From: Persicimonas caeni
GTDB lineage: Bacteria > Myxococcota_A > Bradymonadia > Bradymonadales > Bradymonadaceae
NCBI RefSeq assembly: GCF_006517175.1
Contig: NZ_CP041186.1
Span: 186,001-250,000, forward strand
Reading direction: 5' to 3'
Length of the DNA stretch: 64,000 bases
The number at the start of each line of letters is the position of its first letter. Within the stretch, counting starts at the first letter, position 1. A program made the position numbers and the translations under genes. The notes below the pieces were generated by a model, which ran no database searches, was not told the origin of the DNA, and saw nothing but the letters and a program-made list of their open reading frames with translations. Below, in pieces: positions 43,401-51,701 of the stretch.

Positions 43401-43949
43401 GCCCATCTCGGTGATGCAGGCTTCGGCGTAGGCCTGGTTGCTGACGATGCGCACGCCGTCGTCGTAGGCGTCGAATTTGCCGTTCTCACCCAGGCGGTCG
43501 AGCGCCTGGCGGATATCGTAACGCGCCTGGTGCACGATGCCGTTGCCGGCCTGGATGCAGACGTCGACGTAATAGGTGTTCTCGAGGCGCTCTTGGTACT
43601 GCTCTTCGGTCTCGCCCAAGAGGCTGTGGGGCGTGGTCGCGTTCTCGAACATCGACAGGTCGACCGCCGGGCCGGTGTAGACGTGGTCGCCGCGATTTTG
43701 GTTATGCGCGGGCATGTCGGGCGCCATCGACTTGCAGTCGAGGCTGTCGCCCTCGGCCAGGGAGCGCACGCGAGCGCGCAGCTTCTCGCCGCCTTGCAGA
43801 TCACGGTTCAAGATGATGACGAGCTTGCTCTCTTGGGTGTCGTAGCCGAGCTGCGACTCCAGGGGCTTGCTCTTGTCGGGACCGCTACATGCTGCCAATC
43901 CCACTGCACTAACGAGGCAAATACCTGCCAAATAGCTGCGATGTGTCAC
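40455..43949 (-). CDS. Tri-heme c-type lipoprotein with HhH-like region
   Basis: The product is 1164 aa. The signal peptide ends VGLAAC. Residues about 215-265 contain 'LTLDELINDVGIRSDRAQLI' and 'LDDIDGIGEVTIADLQAYAD', a helix-hairpin-helix-like pair. Heme motifs CQGCHST, CTSCHRI and CGECHAT occur at about residues 430, 490 and 655; CVFCGQ near 525 lacks the His. The C-terminal 400 residues form a WD/PD40-like region (DADGRFVGNG-type strands, 'ALFPHFRSDGWIYFLV'). It looks like an outer-surface multi-domain cytochrome. The gene lies 72 bp from the IS. The antisense strand is open over the same length, but that is a codon-bias artefact. Confidence 0.87.
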   Translation of the reverse strand: MTHRSYLAGICLVSAVGLAACSGPDKSKPLESQLGYDTQESKLVIILNRDLQGGEKLRARVRSLAEGDSLDCKSMAPDMPAHNQNRGDHVYTGPAVDLSMFENATTPHSLLGETEEQYQERLENTYYVDVCIQAGNGIVHQARYDIRQALDRLGENGKFDAYDDGVRIVSNQAYAEACITEMGDIPFWGERIGGGPGTLAVANTLTLDELINDVGIRSDRAQLIIDYRAGEDGELDTDDDRTFEDIEELDDIDGIGEVTIADLQAYADSQGDRFAPPDWNTVDCTEVGTPIPSTVDGVPQDKWVDECDNPQTIYSHCEPDARTGANGPRVAHARNEEGTHWVLLCRKSHRETVGRYNDMAMIGHNPFTGQTCFFQNQLPNGETHRPSNDGMQIPHPADNVKSEASPQMWSDLWGGIEGGIGPDGGIQCQGCHSTDPFIHTPWIDGAVDEDGNTVVPKMGEHPDFVEGYNGPYKLVDAEDQGWEEPRHLVSEEASACTSCHRIGMDQWTSPSTNSSRNNPDGGCVFCGQAPWLDRLEGADTRWETLLTESHKAFEFVYWMPPNAHDVLNEELWADSEYKKAMDFIRHCAENPGDGACEWEDLPKQPGDPTELPEVELSGEELAKEALAILGAPYEADGESSEGTRRCGECHATSRFGFRSWRKRTVTAVQDGIDMKADVESMTPEKARELVNYMRRDDNEESVFAAYKIGIMAAGAQFPFFTRLFEKAYGADWGLEYGAFLQRVSMPKGSHPPLSAREFAIVYKWFTEEGLAHLDEFLPETPPPATCDDVRTRYGLTNSIPWLENHVDDMQFDGWGARNQENGINMFGCTGSDPLNCFEDGYTEKADWAHEAVADSRVVEIRDLGFDTSYWMRSSADGRFVGNGGGNKNGFRATITDLVTGEDIGVRGSYDPGFFPNNDGFIMQGAGAGLCGQSVLTQQDAIEDGIDFSEAGCTNAEGINLYQHVAVNTDGGDYFVINSEFTSDPGRGSEDPEAPFYEGSTMKFSPMVFDGTEWTQKEAVVVDSPYEGDSVLSPSGKMVISRFAGPDGDALGYMIRKVDATPNAQGSYDIDISQPVQFLCTPGAKANISFDERYSVTHHYENDTANLYLTDIITGDTYQITDMPAKTRALFPHFRSDGWIYFLVSGPDGDKAVASDAAIRLAQQL

Positions 43950-44021
43950 GGGTTCATCCTTGTATCTTTCAACATATCTTTCAAAAAACGGAAAGCTCGG
44001 GCGCTCGGTCGCAGCGCCCCG

Positions 44022-45290
44022 TCAATATGCCTGGCATCCCTGGATTTCCCCGTCGCTGCGCTCGGCCTTCTGGAGGCAGTTGGCGGCGGCGCGCTCGACG
44101 AGGCTGCGCGTGGGCAGGTAGCACCGACCGTCATCACCGGTCTGGCTGATCCACTTGATGAGATGCGTGCGCCACGCCCACAGCACTGCTCCGCTGGGAT
44201 AACCCGTGCTGTCTTCGTGGCTGTAGTCGTCGTTCCAGTTGAAGAAGCGCCCGCCCCACTCGGAGTTCTCCTCGAGCTCGACCAGGGCTTCGGGCGGGTC
44301 GGCCATGATGGCCTCGAAGCGAATCGCGGCCGCGGTCATGCACTTGCGCCCCGCCTCGGTGCCCTCGGAGTAGCTGTAGGTCGGGTTGTGACCGCCGGGC
44401 CACTTCTGCCAGAACTCGGTGCCGGAGAGGCGGAACGGCGCGTCGGTGCTGGGGTAGTCGTAGTCGGGAGCCGGAAGCTCGGGGTCGATGGTGATGACCG
44501 CGAGTTCGACGTCTTTGGCGGCGGCAAACGGGTCGGGTACGACTTCGGTGCCCTCGGACTCGCCGGCGGCGAACTCGAAGGTCTGCTCGAAGCGCTTGTC
44601 GTCGAAGGAGCCCGACACGCGGATGCTCAGCGTGTCCCAGCTGGGCAACGTGGCGAGGTCGATGGCCTCGGAGACGAACGTCGCGCGCTCGGCATCGTAG
44701 CTGAGTTCAGCTTGAAGCGGCTCGTCGGCCGCGGTGTCGCCGGTGAGAGCCCAGATCTTGGCGGACAGGGCCTCGTCGCCGGTCAGCTGTTCGAGCTGCT
44801 CGTCGGAGACGGCCGCCACGAGCCGGAACGACTCGTCTTCGGCGTCGGTCGAGGTGTCTGCGGCGTCCGCCGAGCCCGCGTCCGTCGAGCCTGCGTCCGT
44901 CGTCTCGTCTCCGGCGTCTGCGAAACCTGCGTCGGTCGTGCCCGTGTCCGCGGTGCCAGCGTCTGCGAAACCCGCATCGGCCGTGCCCGCGTCCGCGGCG
45001 CCGGCGTCGGCGTCGGCGAAGCCTCCATCGACCGAGCCCGTGTCCGTCGAGCCGGCATCGGCCTCAGAAACGGGATCGTCGAACGCCTCGTCGGCGACCA
45101 GCGTCAGGCTGACGAGCGGGCGAAACGCAGACGCCGTCGAGTCGCACTTGCCCGTGCAGGTCTGGGCACTGTCGCCGTTGTTGTTCGGAGCGTCGGTCTC
45201 GTCGCCGACGCAACCCGACGCGAGGAGCGCCACCGACAACGCGGCGGTCGCAGGAAAACGGAGCCAAGAAATAGCAGGAGGAGTGATCAC
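44022..45290 (-). CDS. Lipoprotein with long DAG stalk
   Basis: The product is 422 aa with a GTG start at 45290 and AGGA about 8 bases upstream. The signal peptide ends LLASGC, then a CTGKC pair. Residues about 75-150 are a repetitive stalk of Asp/Ala/Gly/Thr (TDAGFADAGDETTDAGSTDA). A beta domain at about 155-270 follows. A C-terminal region with conserved-looking Trp and Cys ends it: FWQKWPGGHNPTYSYSEGTE, 'KCMTAAAIRFEAIM', and terminal CLQKAERSDGEIQGCQAY. Probable two-Cys C-domain, function unknown. It is the first gene on this strand before the tri-heme gene (72 bp gap), so they may share a transcript. Confidence 0.86.
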   Translation of the reverse strand: MITPPAISWLRFPATAALSVALLASGCVGDETDAPNNNGDSAQTCTGKCDSTASAFRPLVSLTLVADEAFDDPVSEADAGSTDTGSVDGGFADADAGAADAGTADAGFADAGTADTGTTDAGFADAGDETTDAGSTDAGSADAADTSTDAEDESFRLVAAVSDEQLEQLTGDEALSAKIWALTGDTAADEPLQAELSYDAERATFVSEAIDLATLPSWDTLSIRVSGSFDDKRFEQTFEFAAGESEGTEVVPDPFAAAKDVELAVITIDPELPAPDYDYPSTDAPFRLSGTEFWQKWPGGHNPTYSYSEGTEAGRKCMTAAAIRFEAIMADPPEALVELEENSEWGGRFFNWNDDYSHEDSTGYPSGAVLWAWRTHLIKWISQTGDDGRCYLPTRSLVERAAANCLQKAERSDGEIQGCQAY

Positions 45291-45386
45291 AGGGGGGTCC
45301 TAACTCATTAAAAAACCAGACATGTAACTCTTAGAACACATCCAACATAGAACGGTCCGCCCGACATCACAACAGGCTTGCGCGAT

Positions 45387-45761
45387 TCATTTTTCGGCGA
45401 CGTAACACCGGTTGTCGTCGATTTTGACGAGGGAGGCGTGTTCGACGGGTTGCTGGTCGTCGACGGTGATGAAGGAGCCGGAGACGAAGGGGTTGTAGCG
45501 CACGGGGACGGGCAACTCTGGTTCATCGGAGGGTTCGACCCAGCGCCCGTGCACCTTGGCGTGCACGGTGCGACGCTCCCCGCTCACCACGCGCTGGCGC
45601 ATCGTCTGGCTGACTCGGAACTCGGCGTCTTCGAGGTAGGCCGTGTCGCATCGATAGATGACGCGATTCTGGGTATTGGTGACTGAGAGGCCGCCGATAT
45701 GGAGGTTGTAATGCACCCGCACCCACTGGCCGGGCGCCGGCTTCTGATCGTACTTGCTCAT
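45387..45761 (-). CDS. Small hypothetical beta protein
   Basis: The product is 124 aa. The start at 45761 has GGGGA upstream and begins MSKYDQKPAPGQWVRVHYNL. The sequence is a beta-rich cytoplasmic domain without Cys clusters until 'NRCYVAEK' at the end. Arg/Lys and aromatic residues alternate along strands (GERRTVHAKVHGRWVEPSDE). The family is not recognised. The codon bias matches neighbours. Confidence 0.7.
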   Translation of the reverse strand: MSKYDQKPAPGQWVRVHYNLHIGGLSVTNTQNRVIYRCDTAYLEDAEFRVSQTMRQRVVSGERRTVHAKVHGRWVEPSDEPELPVPVRYNPFVSGSFITVDDQQPVEHASLVKIDDNRCYVAEK

Positions 45762-45978
45762 GCTGGGTCCCCTGCGAATCTCAGGGCCGTGGACGCTCGA
45801 ATTTCCACACCAAGTACAGGGATGCCAGAGCACCCATTCCCCCAGAAGGGGTGGTCACCATGTGCGGCTGCGCCACTCCATTTGCCAAAGTGTGGGCAGT
45901 CTGCAGCAAGCTTGGCCGAGACGCAACCCCCAGGGTCGGGGCCCATCGGCTATGCCCCTAATTGTGGGAGTCCGACCA

Positions 45979-46569
45979 TCAATGCTTCTTCCACACCAAC
46001 ATCCGATTATTCGCCGGCATCGCGCGATCGTCGATGAGCGTGAAATCGTGGCGATGAGCGAACGCCTCGATGTCTTCAAAGAGGCGGATGCCGCTATTGG
46101 GGTCGCGCTCTCGAAGCCAATGGTCGAAGCGCTCGTTGCTCGGCTCGAGGGGGCGGTCGGCGTAGCGAAACGGGCCGTAGAACAACACGAGCCCACCGGA
46201 GCGCAGGTGCGCTTTGGCATGGCCGAAGAGGCGCTCGGCGGCCTCGAGCGGGGCGATGTGGATGACGTTGGCCGAGAAGAACGCGTCGAACTCGCCCACC
46301 GGCCACGACTCTTCGAACAGGTCGAGGGCGACCGGCTCGCACACATTGTCGAGTGCGGCGTCATCTCGCCAAGCCTGCACGCTGTCGAGCGAGCCGGGGC
46401 GGTCGGACGGCTGCCAGACGAGATGCGGCAGGTGTCGCGCGAAAAAGACCGCGTGCTGACCGGTGCCACTCCCCACTTCGAGCACACGCTCGGCGTCGGC
46501 GAGCACCTCTTGGAGCACCTCCAAGATCGGCTCCTGGTTTCGTTGGCATGCTTGGGAAAATTGCTTCAT
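45979..46569 (-). CDS. DUF938-type SAM-dependent methyltransferase
   Basis: The product is 196 aa, full length for the family. It has the Rossmann motifs 'RVLEVGSGTGQHAVFFARHLP' (motif I, SAM binding), 'WQPSDRPGSLDSVQAW', 'FSANVIHIAP' and 'GGLVLFYGPFRYADRPLEPSNERFDHWLRERDPNSGIR'. It begins MKQFSQACQRNQEPILEVLQ, the usual DUF938 start. The substrate is unknown. It is flanked by genes on the same strand on both sides (37-bp and 217-bp gaps), with no clear partner. Confidence 0.9.
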   Translation of the reverse strand: MKQFSQACQRNQEPILEVLQEVLADAERVLEVGSGTGQHAVFFARHLPHLVWQPSDRPGSLDSVQAWRDDAALDNVCEPVALDLFEESWPVGEFDAFFSANVIHIAPLEAAERLFGHAKAHLRSGGLVLFYGPFRYADRPLEPSNERFDHWLRERDPNSGIRLFEDIEAFAHRHDFTLIDDRAMPANNRMLVWKKH

Positions 46570-46606
46570 CGCTTCTCTCCTCTAAATGGCGTTGCACGTC
46601 TCGACA

Positions 46607-49600
46607 TCACTCGGCGGCGACAAACAAATCGAGCGCTGCCGTGCGCACGGCAATATCATCATCGCGGCGAAGCTGACGCAACACCTCGACCGTATCCGGC
46701 GGCCAATAAAAACGTGGGCCGACCACGGAGAGCAAGGCGACGCTCATCCGACGGAGGCGCTGGTCTTGCGAGTCGGCCATCACACCAGTGAGGGAACGCA
46801 AGACCGATTCATTCCGCGCACTGAGCACGGTGCTCGCATGGGATGAAAAGCGGCGGCTCAGCTCCGCCGGCGTCAGGTGTGTGTCGCGAAGGTCGTCGAG
46901 TAACTCGACCAGATCATCGTGCGCCGACTCGACTGAGTCCAACTGAAGCGCGGCGAGCCGAAGGCCGACGCGGAGCGCCGCCAACGTCGGATCTTCGGAG
47001 AGCTCCCGGTCCAAGTCGCGCAGGAGCGGACGAAGCTCGGAAGCCCACGGTTCGCCCAACTGGCCGAAGCGGGCGGTCAGTGCTTTGAGGCGTTGCCTCG
47101 CCGGCAGGTCTCGGTCGGCTTCGGCTTCGGGCTGGGCGTCGAGTTCGAGGGTGCGCAGTGTGCAGGCCGCACCGACGATGTGCTGCCGCACGTCGCCATG
47201 ACGCGAGGCCCTCTCGAGAGCGCGCAGTCCTTCCCTCCAGCAGTCCGAGTCGAGGTCCGAGAGATGTTGCTCTCCGACGCCGGCAACTTTGTGGGGGTCG
47301 ACCTCGGCCCAGCGCGCGAGTGCGGTGACGGCCGACGTCTGCGCGATGGGATCGTCGTGACGCGCGACCTTCAAGATGATGTCGAGATAACGCCGAGCAT
47401 CGACGGTGGAGAAGCTCGCACAACTCTCCCAGACCAAGCTCGACGCCACATAGCGGTTACCGTCTTTTGCCAGCATCTCGACGATATCCCAGGCGCGCCC
47501 GAGGTGCAGCAAATTGCGGGCGGCGAGTCCGACCGCGATCTTGACGTCGCGGTGGAGGTCGCGCCCGTCGACATAGTCGAAGAGCAGTTCGACATTCTCC
47601 TTGCTCGGAAAACGAGACAGCAGTCGAACTGCCTCCTTCTCGACGGTTACTTTGAGACGGTCGCGCTCGAGGATCGTGCCGAGCAGCCGATGCACCGCAG
47701 CCAACGGTGCGTAGCTCGCGGCGCGGTGCATCGAGTACATCGCCACGCGCGCCCTGCTCGACCCCAGATGTTCGGCGAGCAAGGAACACGAGCGCGCCGG
47801 GCAATCGAGGTGCGAGGTCCCGTGCAGCGCCGCCTCGGCGATATTAACGTCGTCGGACGCGACCCACGGTGCGAGGTCCTCGAGACGGGTGGTGAGCAGC
47901 CTCGCCCTCACCCGCATCGCCGACGTTCGGTTCCAGGTCGAGTTGCCTTCATCGTCGATGAGCTGGTCGAGCAACTCGCCGTAAGCGCGCTGCTGTCGCG
48001 GCAACCATCGGAAGAAGCCATGGGTCGCCGGCACCACGTAGATGGTCTCGCCAGACAGGAACCGCCCCAGAATCGCGCGCTTCGTCAAATAGGCGTCGAG
48101 CAAGTCCTGGCGGCGCCGATGCACGTGTTGGAAGACCGTCCACAGCCGAATCGCGCTGCGGTCGCGACGAAGCACTTCCACCACCCGCTCGTCTCTGGTC
48201 TTAGGGTGCTCGAGCCAGAGGCCAATCGCGGTATGAGCCACGCTGTCGGGCTTGGCGCGCGTGGCCTTCTCGAGCAGCGACTGAATGACCTCCGAGTTCC
48301 AAGCGCGGCGACCGAGAGCACGCGCAAAGAGGAAGAGCAGCGAGTACTCCTCGCGCTCGACGGAGTCGCGCAGTGGCTTCTCGAGCACCTCGATGAGCGG
48401 CTCTTCCGCCCCACGCGGCAGACGATGCTCGAGGTCGACCCACAAATACCCCGACTGCTTGGCCAGCTGTTCGATGAGGTCCAAGGCCAGCGCAAAAATC
48501 TGCCCCTGCGGACGTGTCGCGTTGGCTTGAAGAAGGCGCACCGACAAATCACGGATGGGGGTTCGGGTCTGCCAGGAGGTGTCGCGTGCGTCGAAGGCGT
48601 ACGCGATCACCGAAAAGAGCAGCTCGGCGTGCGCATCCTGGAAGACTGTCGGCGGGCATTCGGAAAGCGCGCGGTAGACGGCGCGTCTGACCGGGTCTTG
48701 GTCATTCTCGATCTTCTGGCAAAACTCGAGCACCTCCCCGACGCCGCGGCGGTTCAGGCCGGCACAGCGCACCAAACTACCGAGAGCGATAGCTCTCTCG
48801 CCTGCATCGGAAGCCCGGGTCGCCTCTTCGAGAACACACCGGGCCTCCTCCAAAGGAAGGTAGGCAGACAACTGCAGGCGTTGAATTGGGTCCGACTGAA
48901 TGTCCTCCAGCTCCAACACTCGCCTGGCTTCGCGATGGCGAGCCTCATGGGGGAGCACCTCGAGGAGTGCCTGACTCCACGGCGCACGGGCCGCATCGAG
49001 TTCGCTGCGCGCGTGTTCGAGCAGCTCGGCTCGCTCGGACGGGGCGTGGGCGGAGAGCAGCTCGGCCAGATGGTCGGGGGACCGCCCGAGGATCCGGGCG
49101 AACTTGCGGCGATGTTTGGGGCTCAATGAGCGAATGGCTCCGAGTAGGCTCGACGGGAGCCCCCGCGCTTGGAGTCTCGGCACGTTCTTCTCGGAGGTGA
49201 GCAACTCGAAGGTCAGCTGCGGCACGCGACGGGCGAGCACACCGATGATAACCTCGAAGCCGAACGGAAGACTCTCGGCCGGCCCGTACTCGAGGGCGAG
49301 TTGCGCGATGTCCTCTGCGTGTTCGAGACACAAGGCCCCCACCGCCCGGTGATATCGCCGCCACACTGTCGCTGTTTGGGCGACACTCGCCTCCTCGAGA
49401 CGCTCCCGTAGTGTCGCCAAGACGACGTCGGGATGGCGCATGGCCAATGACTTCCAGTTGGACACGGCGTACTCGTAGTTGACGAGCGCCTCGCGAACGG
49501 TCTGGGAACCACACGCCGGCAGCAGCACCATGGCGCGCGCTGGTCCAGCCTCGGCGAGGACCTTCGGGAACAGCGCCTCGGCCGCCTCCGTGCGCTCCTG

Positions 49601-49957
49601 CCGCACGATGCGACGCAGAAGACTGCGCCGTACCGCCGGGACCGCTCGTTCGTAGGCGTTCACGAGCGTGTCTGCGTCGCCGGCTACCCGCGCCAAATGT
49701 TTGGCAGCCGACTGCATGACCAGCGCCGAACCAGAGACCAGCGCCCGCCGAAGAGGCTCGACCCGCCCGGTCAACGAGGCGAGTTGCACAGCGAGGAATG
49801 ACTCGAAAGTTTCACCGGCCTCCAACTCGGTGATGAGGCGGTCGATCTCGGAGCTGTCGGCATGCTGCTGAGCGAGCAAGCCCAGCACACGCATGCGCTC
49901 GTCGTGGCAAAGAGAATCGAATTGCTCGAGCAGCTTTACGGCGGAGGGGACGGACAT
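46607..49957 (-). CDS. Large helical (HEAT-like) repeat protein
   Basis: The product is 1116 aa, cytoplasmic. GGAG lies 6 bases before ATG 49957. Start to end is alpha-helical in pairs, Leu/Ala/Arg-rich, without Cys clusters or a signal peptide. Helix-turn-helix repeats such as 'RVEPLRRALVSGSALVMQSAAKHL' and 'DDIAVRTAALDLFVAAE' at the very end resemble HEAT or armadillo repeats. No catalytic domain is visible. Such proteins scaffold others; some occur in defence loci, but no defence partner lies here. Genes before and after are unrelated. Confidence 0.78.
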   Translation of the reverse strand: MSVPSAVKLLEQFDSLCHDERMRVLGLLAQQHADSSEIDRLITELEAGETFESFLAVQLASLTGRVEPLRRALVSGSALVMQSAAKHLARVAGDADTLVNAYERAVPAVRRSLLRRIVRQERTEAAEALFPKVLAEAGPARAMVLLPACGSQTVREALVNYEYAVSNWKSLAMRHPDVVLATLRERLEEASVAQTATVWRRYHRAVGALCLEHAEDIAQLALEYGPAESLPFGFEVIIGVLARRVPQLTFELLTSEKNVPRLQARGLPSSLLGAIRSLSPKHRRKFARILGRSPDHLAELLSAHAPSERAELLEHARSELDAARAPWSQALLEVLPHEARHREARRVLELEDIQSDPIQRLQLSAYLPLEEARCVLEEATRASDAGERAIALGSLVRCAGLNRRGVGEVLEFCQKIENDQDPVRRAVYRALSECPPTVFQDAHAELLFSVIAYAFDARDTSWQTRTPIRDLSVRLLQANATRPQGQIFALALDLIEQLAKQSGYLWVDLEHRLPRGAEEPLIEVLEKPLRDSVEREEYSLLFLFARALGRRAWNSEVIQSLLEKATRAKPDSVAHTAIGLWLEHPKTRDERVVEVLRRDRSAIRLWTVFQHVHRRRQDLLDAYLTKRAILGRFLSGETIYVVPATHGFFRWLPRQQRAYGELLDQLIDDEGNSTWNRTSAMRVRARLLTTRLEDLAPWVASDDVNIAEAALHGTSHLDCPARSCSLLAEHLGSSRARVAMYSMHRAASYAPLAAVHRLLGTILERDRLKVTVEKEAVRLLSRFPSKENVELLFDYVDGRDLHRDVKIAVGLAARNLLHLGRAWDIVEMLAKDGNRYVASSLVWESCASFSTVDARRYLDIILKVARHDDPIAQTSAVTALARWAEVDPHKVAGVGEQHLSDLDSDCWREGLRALERASRHGDVRQHIVGAACTLRTLELDAQPEAEADRDLPARQRLKALTARFGQLGEPWASELRPLLRDLDRELSEDPTLAALRVGLRLAALQLDSVESAHDDLVELLDDLRDTHLTPAELSRRFSSHASTVLSARNESVLRSLTGVMADSQDQRLRRMSVALLSVVGPRFYWPPDTVEVLRQLRRDDDIAVRTAALDLFVAAE

Positions 49958-50100
49958 ATCGGACTCCGTTGAGTATCTCGTCGCCGCTTGCGAGGGCGCC
50001 CCCGCGAACCCGGCGGTTTGTCGAACGAATGAGTGTCGTGTCGGGTACACGTACCACAAGGAGATTCGACTGTCCCCTGAGATCGAGTCGACCAGCTGAT

Positions 50101-50164
50101 GCACACGTTGGTGTGCGGGGAATTGCCAAGAATTTGCGGCAAGCCCTAAGTAACTTGCTATAGT
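50101..50164 (+). promoter_or_regulatory. Candidate operator hairpin and promoter
   Basis: A perfect palindrome, GCACACGTTGGTGTGC (50101-50116), lies 112 bp before the Lnt-like start. TTGCGG at 50134 and TATAGT at 50159 are 19 bp apart, close to a sigma70 pattern. Weak evidence only. Confidence 0.35.
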
Positions 50165-50212
50165 CTTATAGACCCCTACTCGACTTCGGCCCGGTTGAAA
50201 GCTCGGACAGTG

Positions 50213-51673
50213 ATGAGCACAAGCGCAGCAAAGAAGCCTTCTACGATTCGACTAATCGGCCTTGAGACACGCCCGTATCATTGGCTGCTCGCAGGGATTG
50301 TGCTGACCGCCATATCGGGGATGCGCTACAACGTCGCTCTGGCAGGCTGGATTGGGAGCGTTCCGTGGCTGATTTATCTGCGGCACACGGATGGATGGAA
50401 GTCGAGGCTGGTCTTCGCCGGGGTGCTTCAAGTCGCTGCATTCTTGGCAGTACTCAAAATCGTCACAGAGCCCCTGCCCTGGTTTTTTGCGCTGATGTTC
50501 TCGGTTCCGTCGGCCGTGATGTCTGCGGTGCTCTACGTGCTCTTCGAGTGGCTGCGCCGGCGGGCTGGTGACCGCTGGGGGCTGGCGATTTTCCCGGCGC
50601 TCGTCATCGTGTCGGAGTGGGCCTCGTCCGGGTTTAGTGAGATGGGAAGCTGGGGTGCGCTAGCCTACACCCAGATAGACAACCTGGCGTTGATGCAGAC
50701 GACCTCGCTTTTTGGACTCTCGGGGGTGACCGGCTTGCTCGGCCTGACGTCAGCGATCATCGCGGTTGCGCTGGCTGAACCTGACGCTCGCTGGTGGCGT
50801 CGACCCGCCGCGGTGCTCGCCGCCGTCATCTTCTTGGCGCACGGCTGGGGAGTGTTCCGGCTCTTTCAACCGCTGGAGGGCCCAATCGTTCGTATCGGGA
50901 CCGTGGTGAGCGATCTTCGCCTCGGGCCCGATGCGCCTCCCGACGACGCCGAGCTCGCCCGAGCGACCAATACGCTTTTCGAACGCACCGAAATTGCCGC
51001 CGAGCGTGGCGCCGATCTGATCGTGTGGAACGAGGGCGCGACCTCTGTCGATGCCGACGACGAAGCTGCTCTGCTGGAGCGCGGCCACCAACTCGCGCGC
51101 CTCCACGATGTCGATATCATCATGGCCTATGTCGTCCCTCGCGAGGGGATGGAGCAGTTCGAGAACAAATTCACCTGGATGACCCCCGAGGGGGGCATCG
51201 AAGACTATTTGAAGCACCATCCGGTGCCCGGTGAGGGTTCCATCAAAGGCGATGCCCCCTTCGTCGCCCACGACCGACCCTACGGCCGAGCTGCCGGAGC
51301 CATCTGCTACGATTACGATTTTCCGTCGATTGGCCTGCAGCACGCGCGATTGGGGGTCGATCTGGCGGTCGTGCCGTCGAGCGACTGGGAGGGCATCGAC
51401 CCGTATCATACCGAGATGGCCGCCGTGCGGGGCATCGAGGGAGGTTTCGCGGTCGCGCGCTCGGTACGCCACGCCACCAGCGCAGTCTTCGACGCTCATG
51501 GTGTGGCGAGGGGACGCGCCCGTGACCGCGAGGGAGTGCACGTAATGGTCACTGCGGTGCCGGTCGAGGGCCAGCGCACGCTCTATTCGATGACCGGCGA
51601 CCTCTTGCCGCTACTCGCCGGGCTGGTGGTGCTTAGCGGCGGTGTCATCGCGTTTCGTCGTCGGAACAACTAG
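50213..51673 (+). CDS. Apolipoprotein N-acyltransferase-like protein
   Basis: The product is 486 aa. About seven N-terminal membrane helices (residues 20-215) precede a nitrilase-fold domain (about 220-460). The Lnt catalytic triad is visible: Glu in 'LIVWNEGA', Lys in 'EDYLKHHPVPGEG' and Cys in 'GAICYDYDFPS'. A last membrane helix follows. Lnt acylates the N-terminal Cys of lipoproteins in the inner membrane, apt for a lipoprotein-rich genome. Sequence around the triad departs from the usual 'WPETA' and 'ND.WFG' motifs, so it may be a paralogue with a different acceptor. Alternative TTG start at 50195. Confidence 0.88.
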   Translation: MSTSAAKKPSTIRLIGLETRPYHWLLAGIVLTAISGMRYNVALAGWIGSVPWLIYLRHTDGWKSRLVFAGVLQVAAFLAVLKIVTEPLPWFFALMFSVPSAVMSAVLYVLFEWLRRRAGDRWGLAIFPALVIVSEWASSGFSEMGSWGALAYTQIDNLALMQTTSLFGLSGVTGLLGLTSAIIAVALAEPDARWWRRPAAVLAAVIFLAHGWGVFRLFQPLEGPIVRIGTVVSDLRLGPDAPPDDAELARATNTLFERTEIAAERGADLIVWNEGATSVDADDEAALLERGHQLARLHDVDIIMAYVVPREGMEQFENKFTWMTPEGGIEDYLKHHPVPGEGSIKGDAPFVAHDRPYGRAAGAICYDYDFPSIGLQHARLGVDLAVVPSSDWEGIDPYHTEMAAVRGIEGGFAVARSVRHATSAVFDAHGVARGRARDREGVHVMVTAVPVEGQRTLYSMTGDLLPLLAGLVVLSGGVIAFRRRNN

Positions 51674-51701
51674 TGGGGCGACACGCTCGCGCTCTCGCCA
51701 A

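Noticed and set aside
40461-45311. A 4.85-kb antisense open frame (1616 codons) over the tri-heme and DAG lipoprotein genes
   Set aside because: It has no signal peptide, no domains and a composition typical of complementary frames in high-GC genes; the minus-strand genes have heme motifs and lipoboxes.
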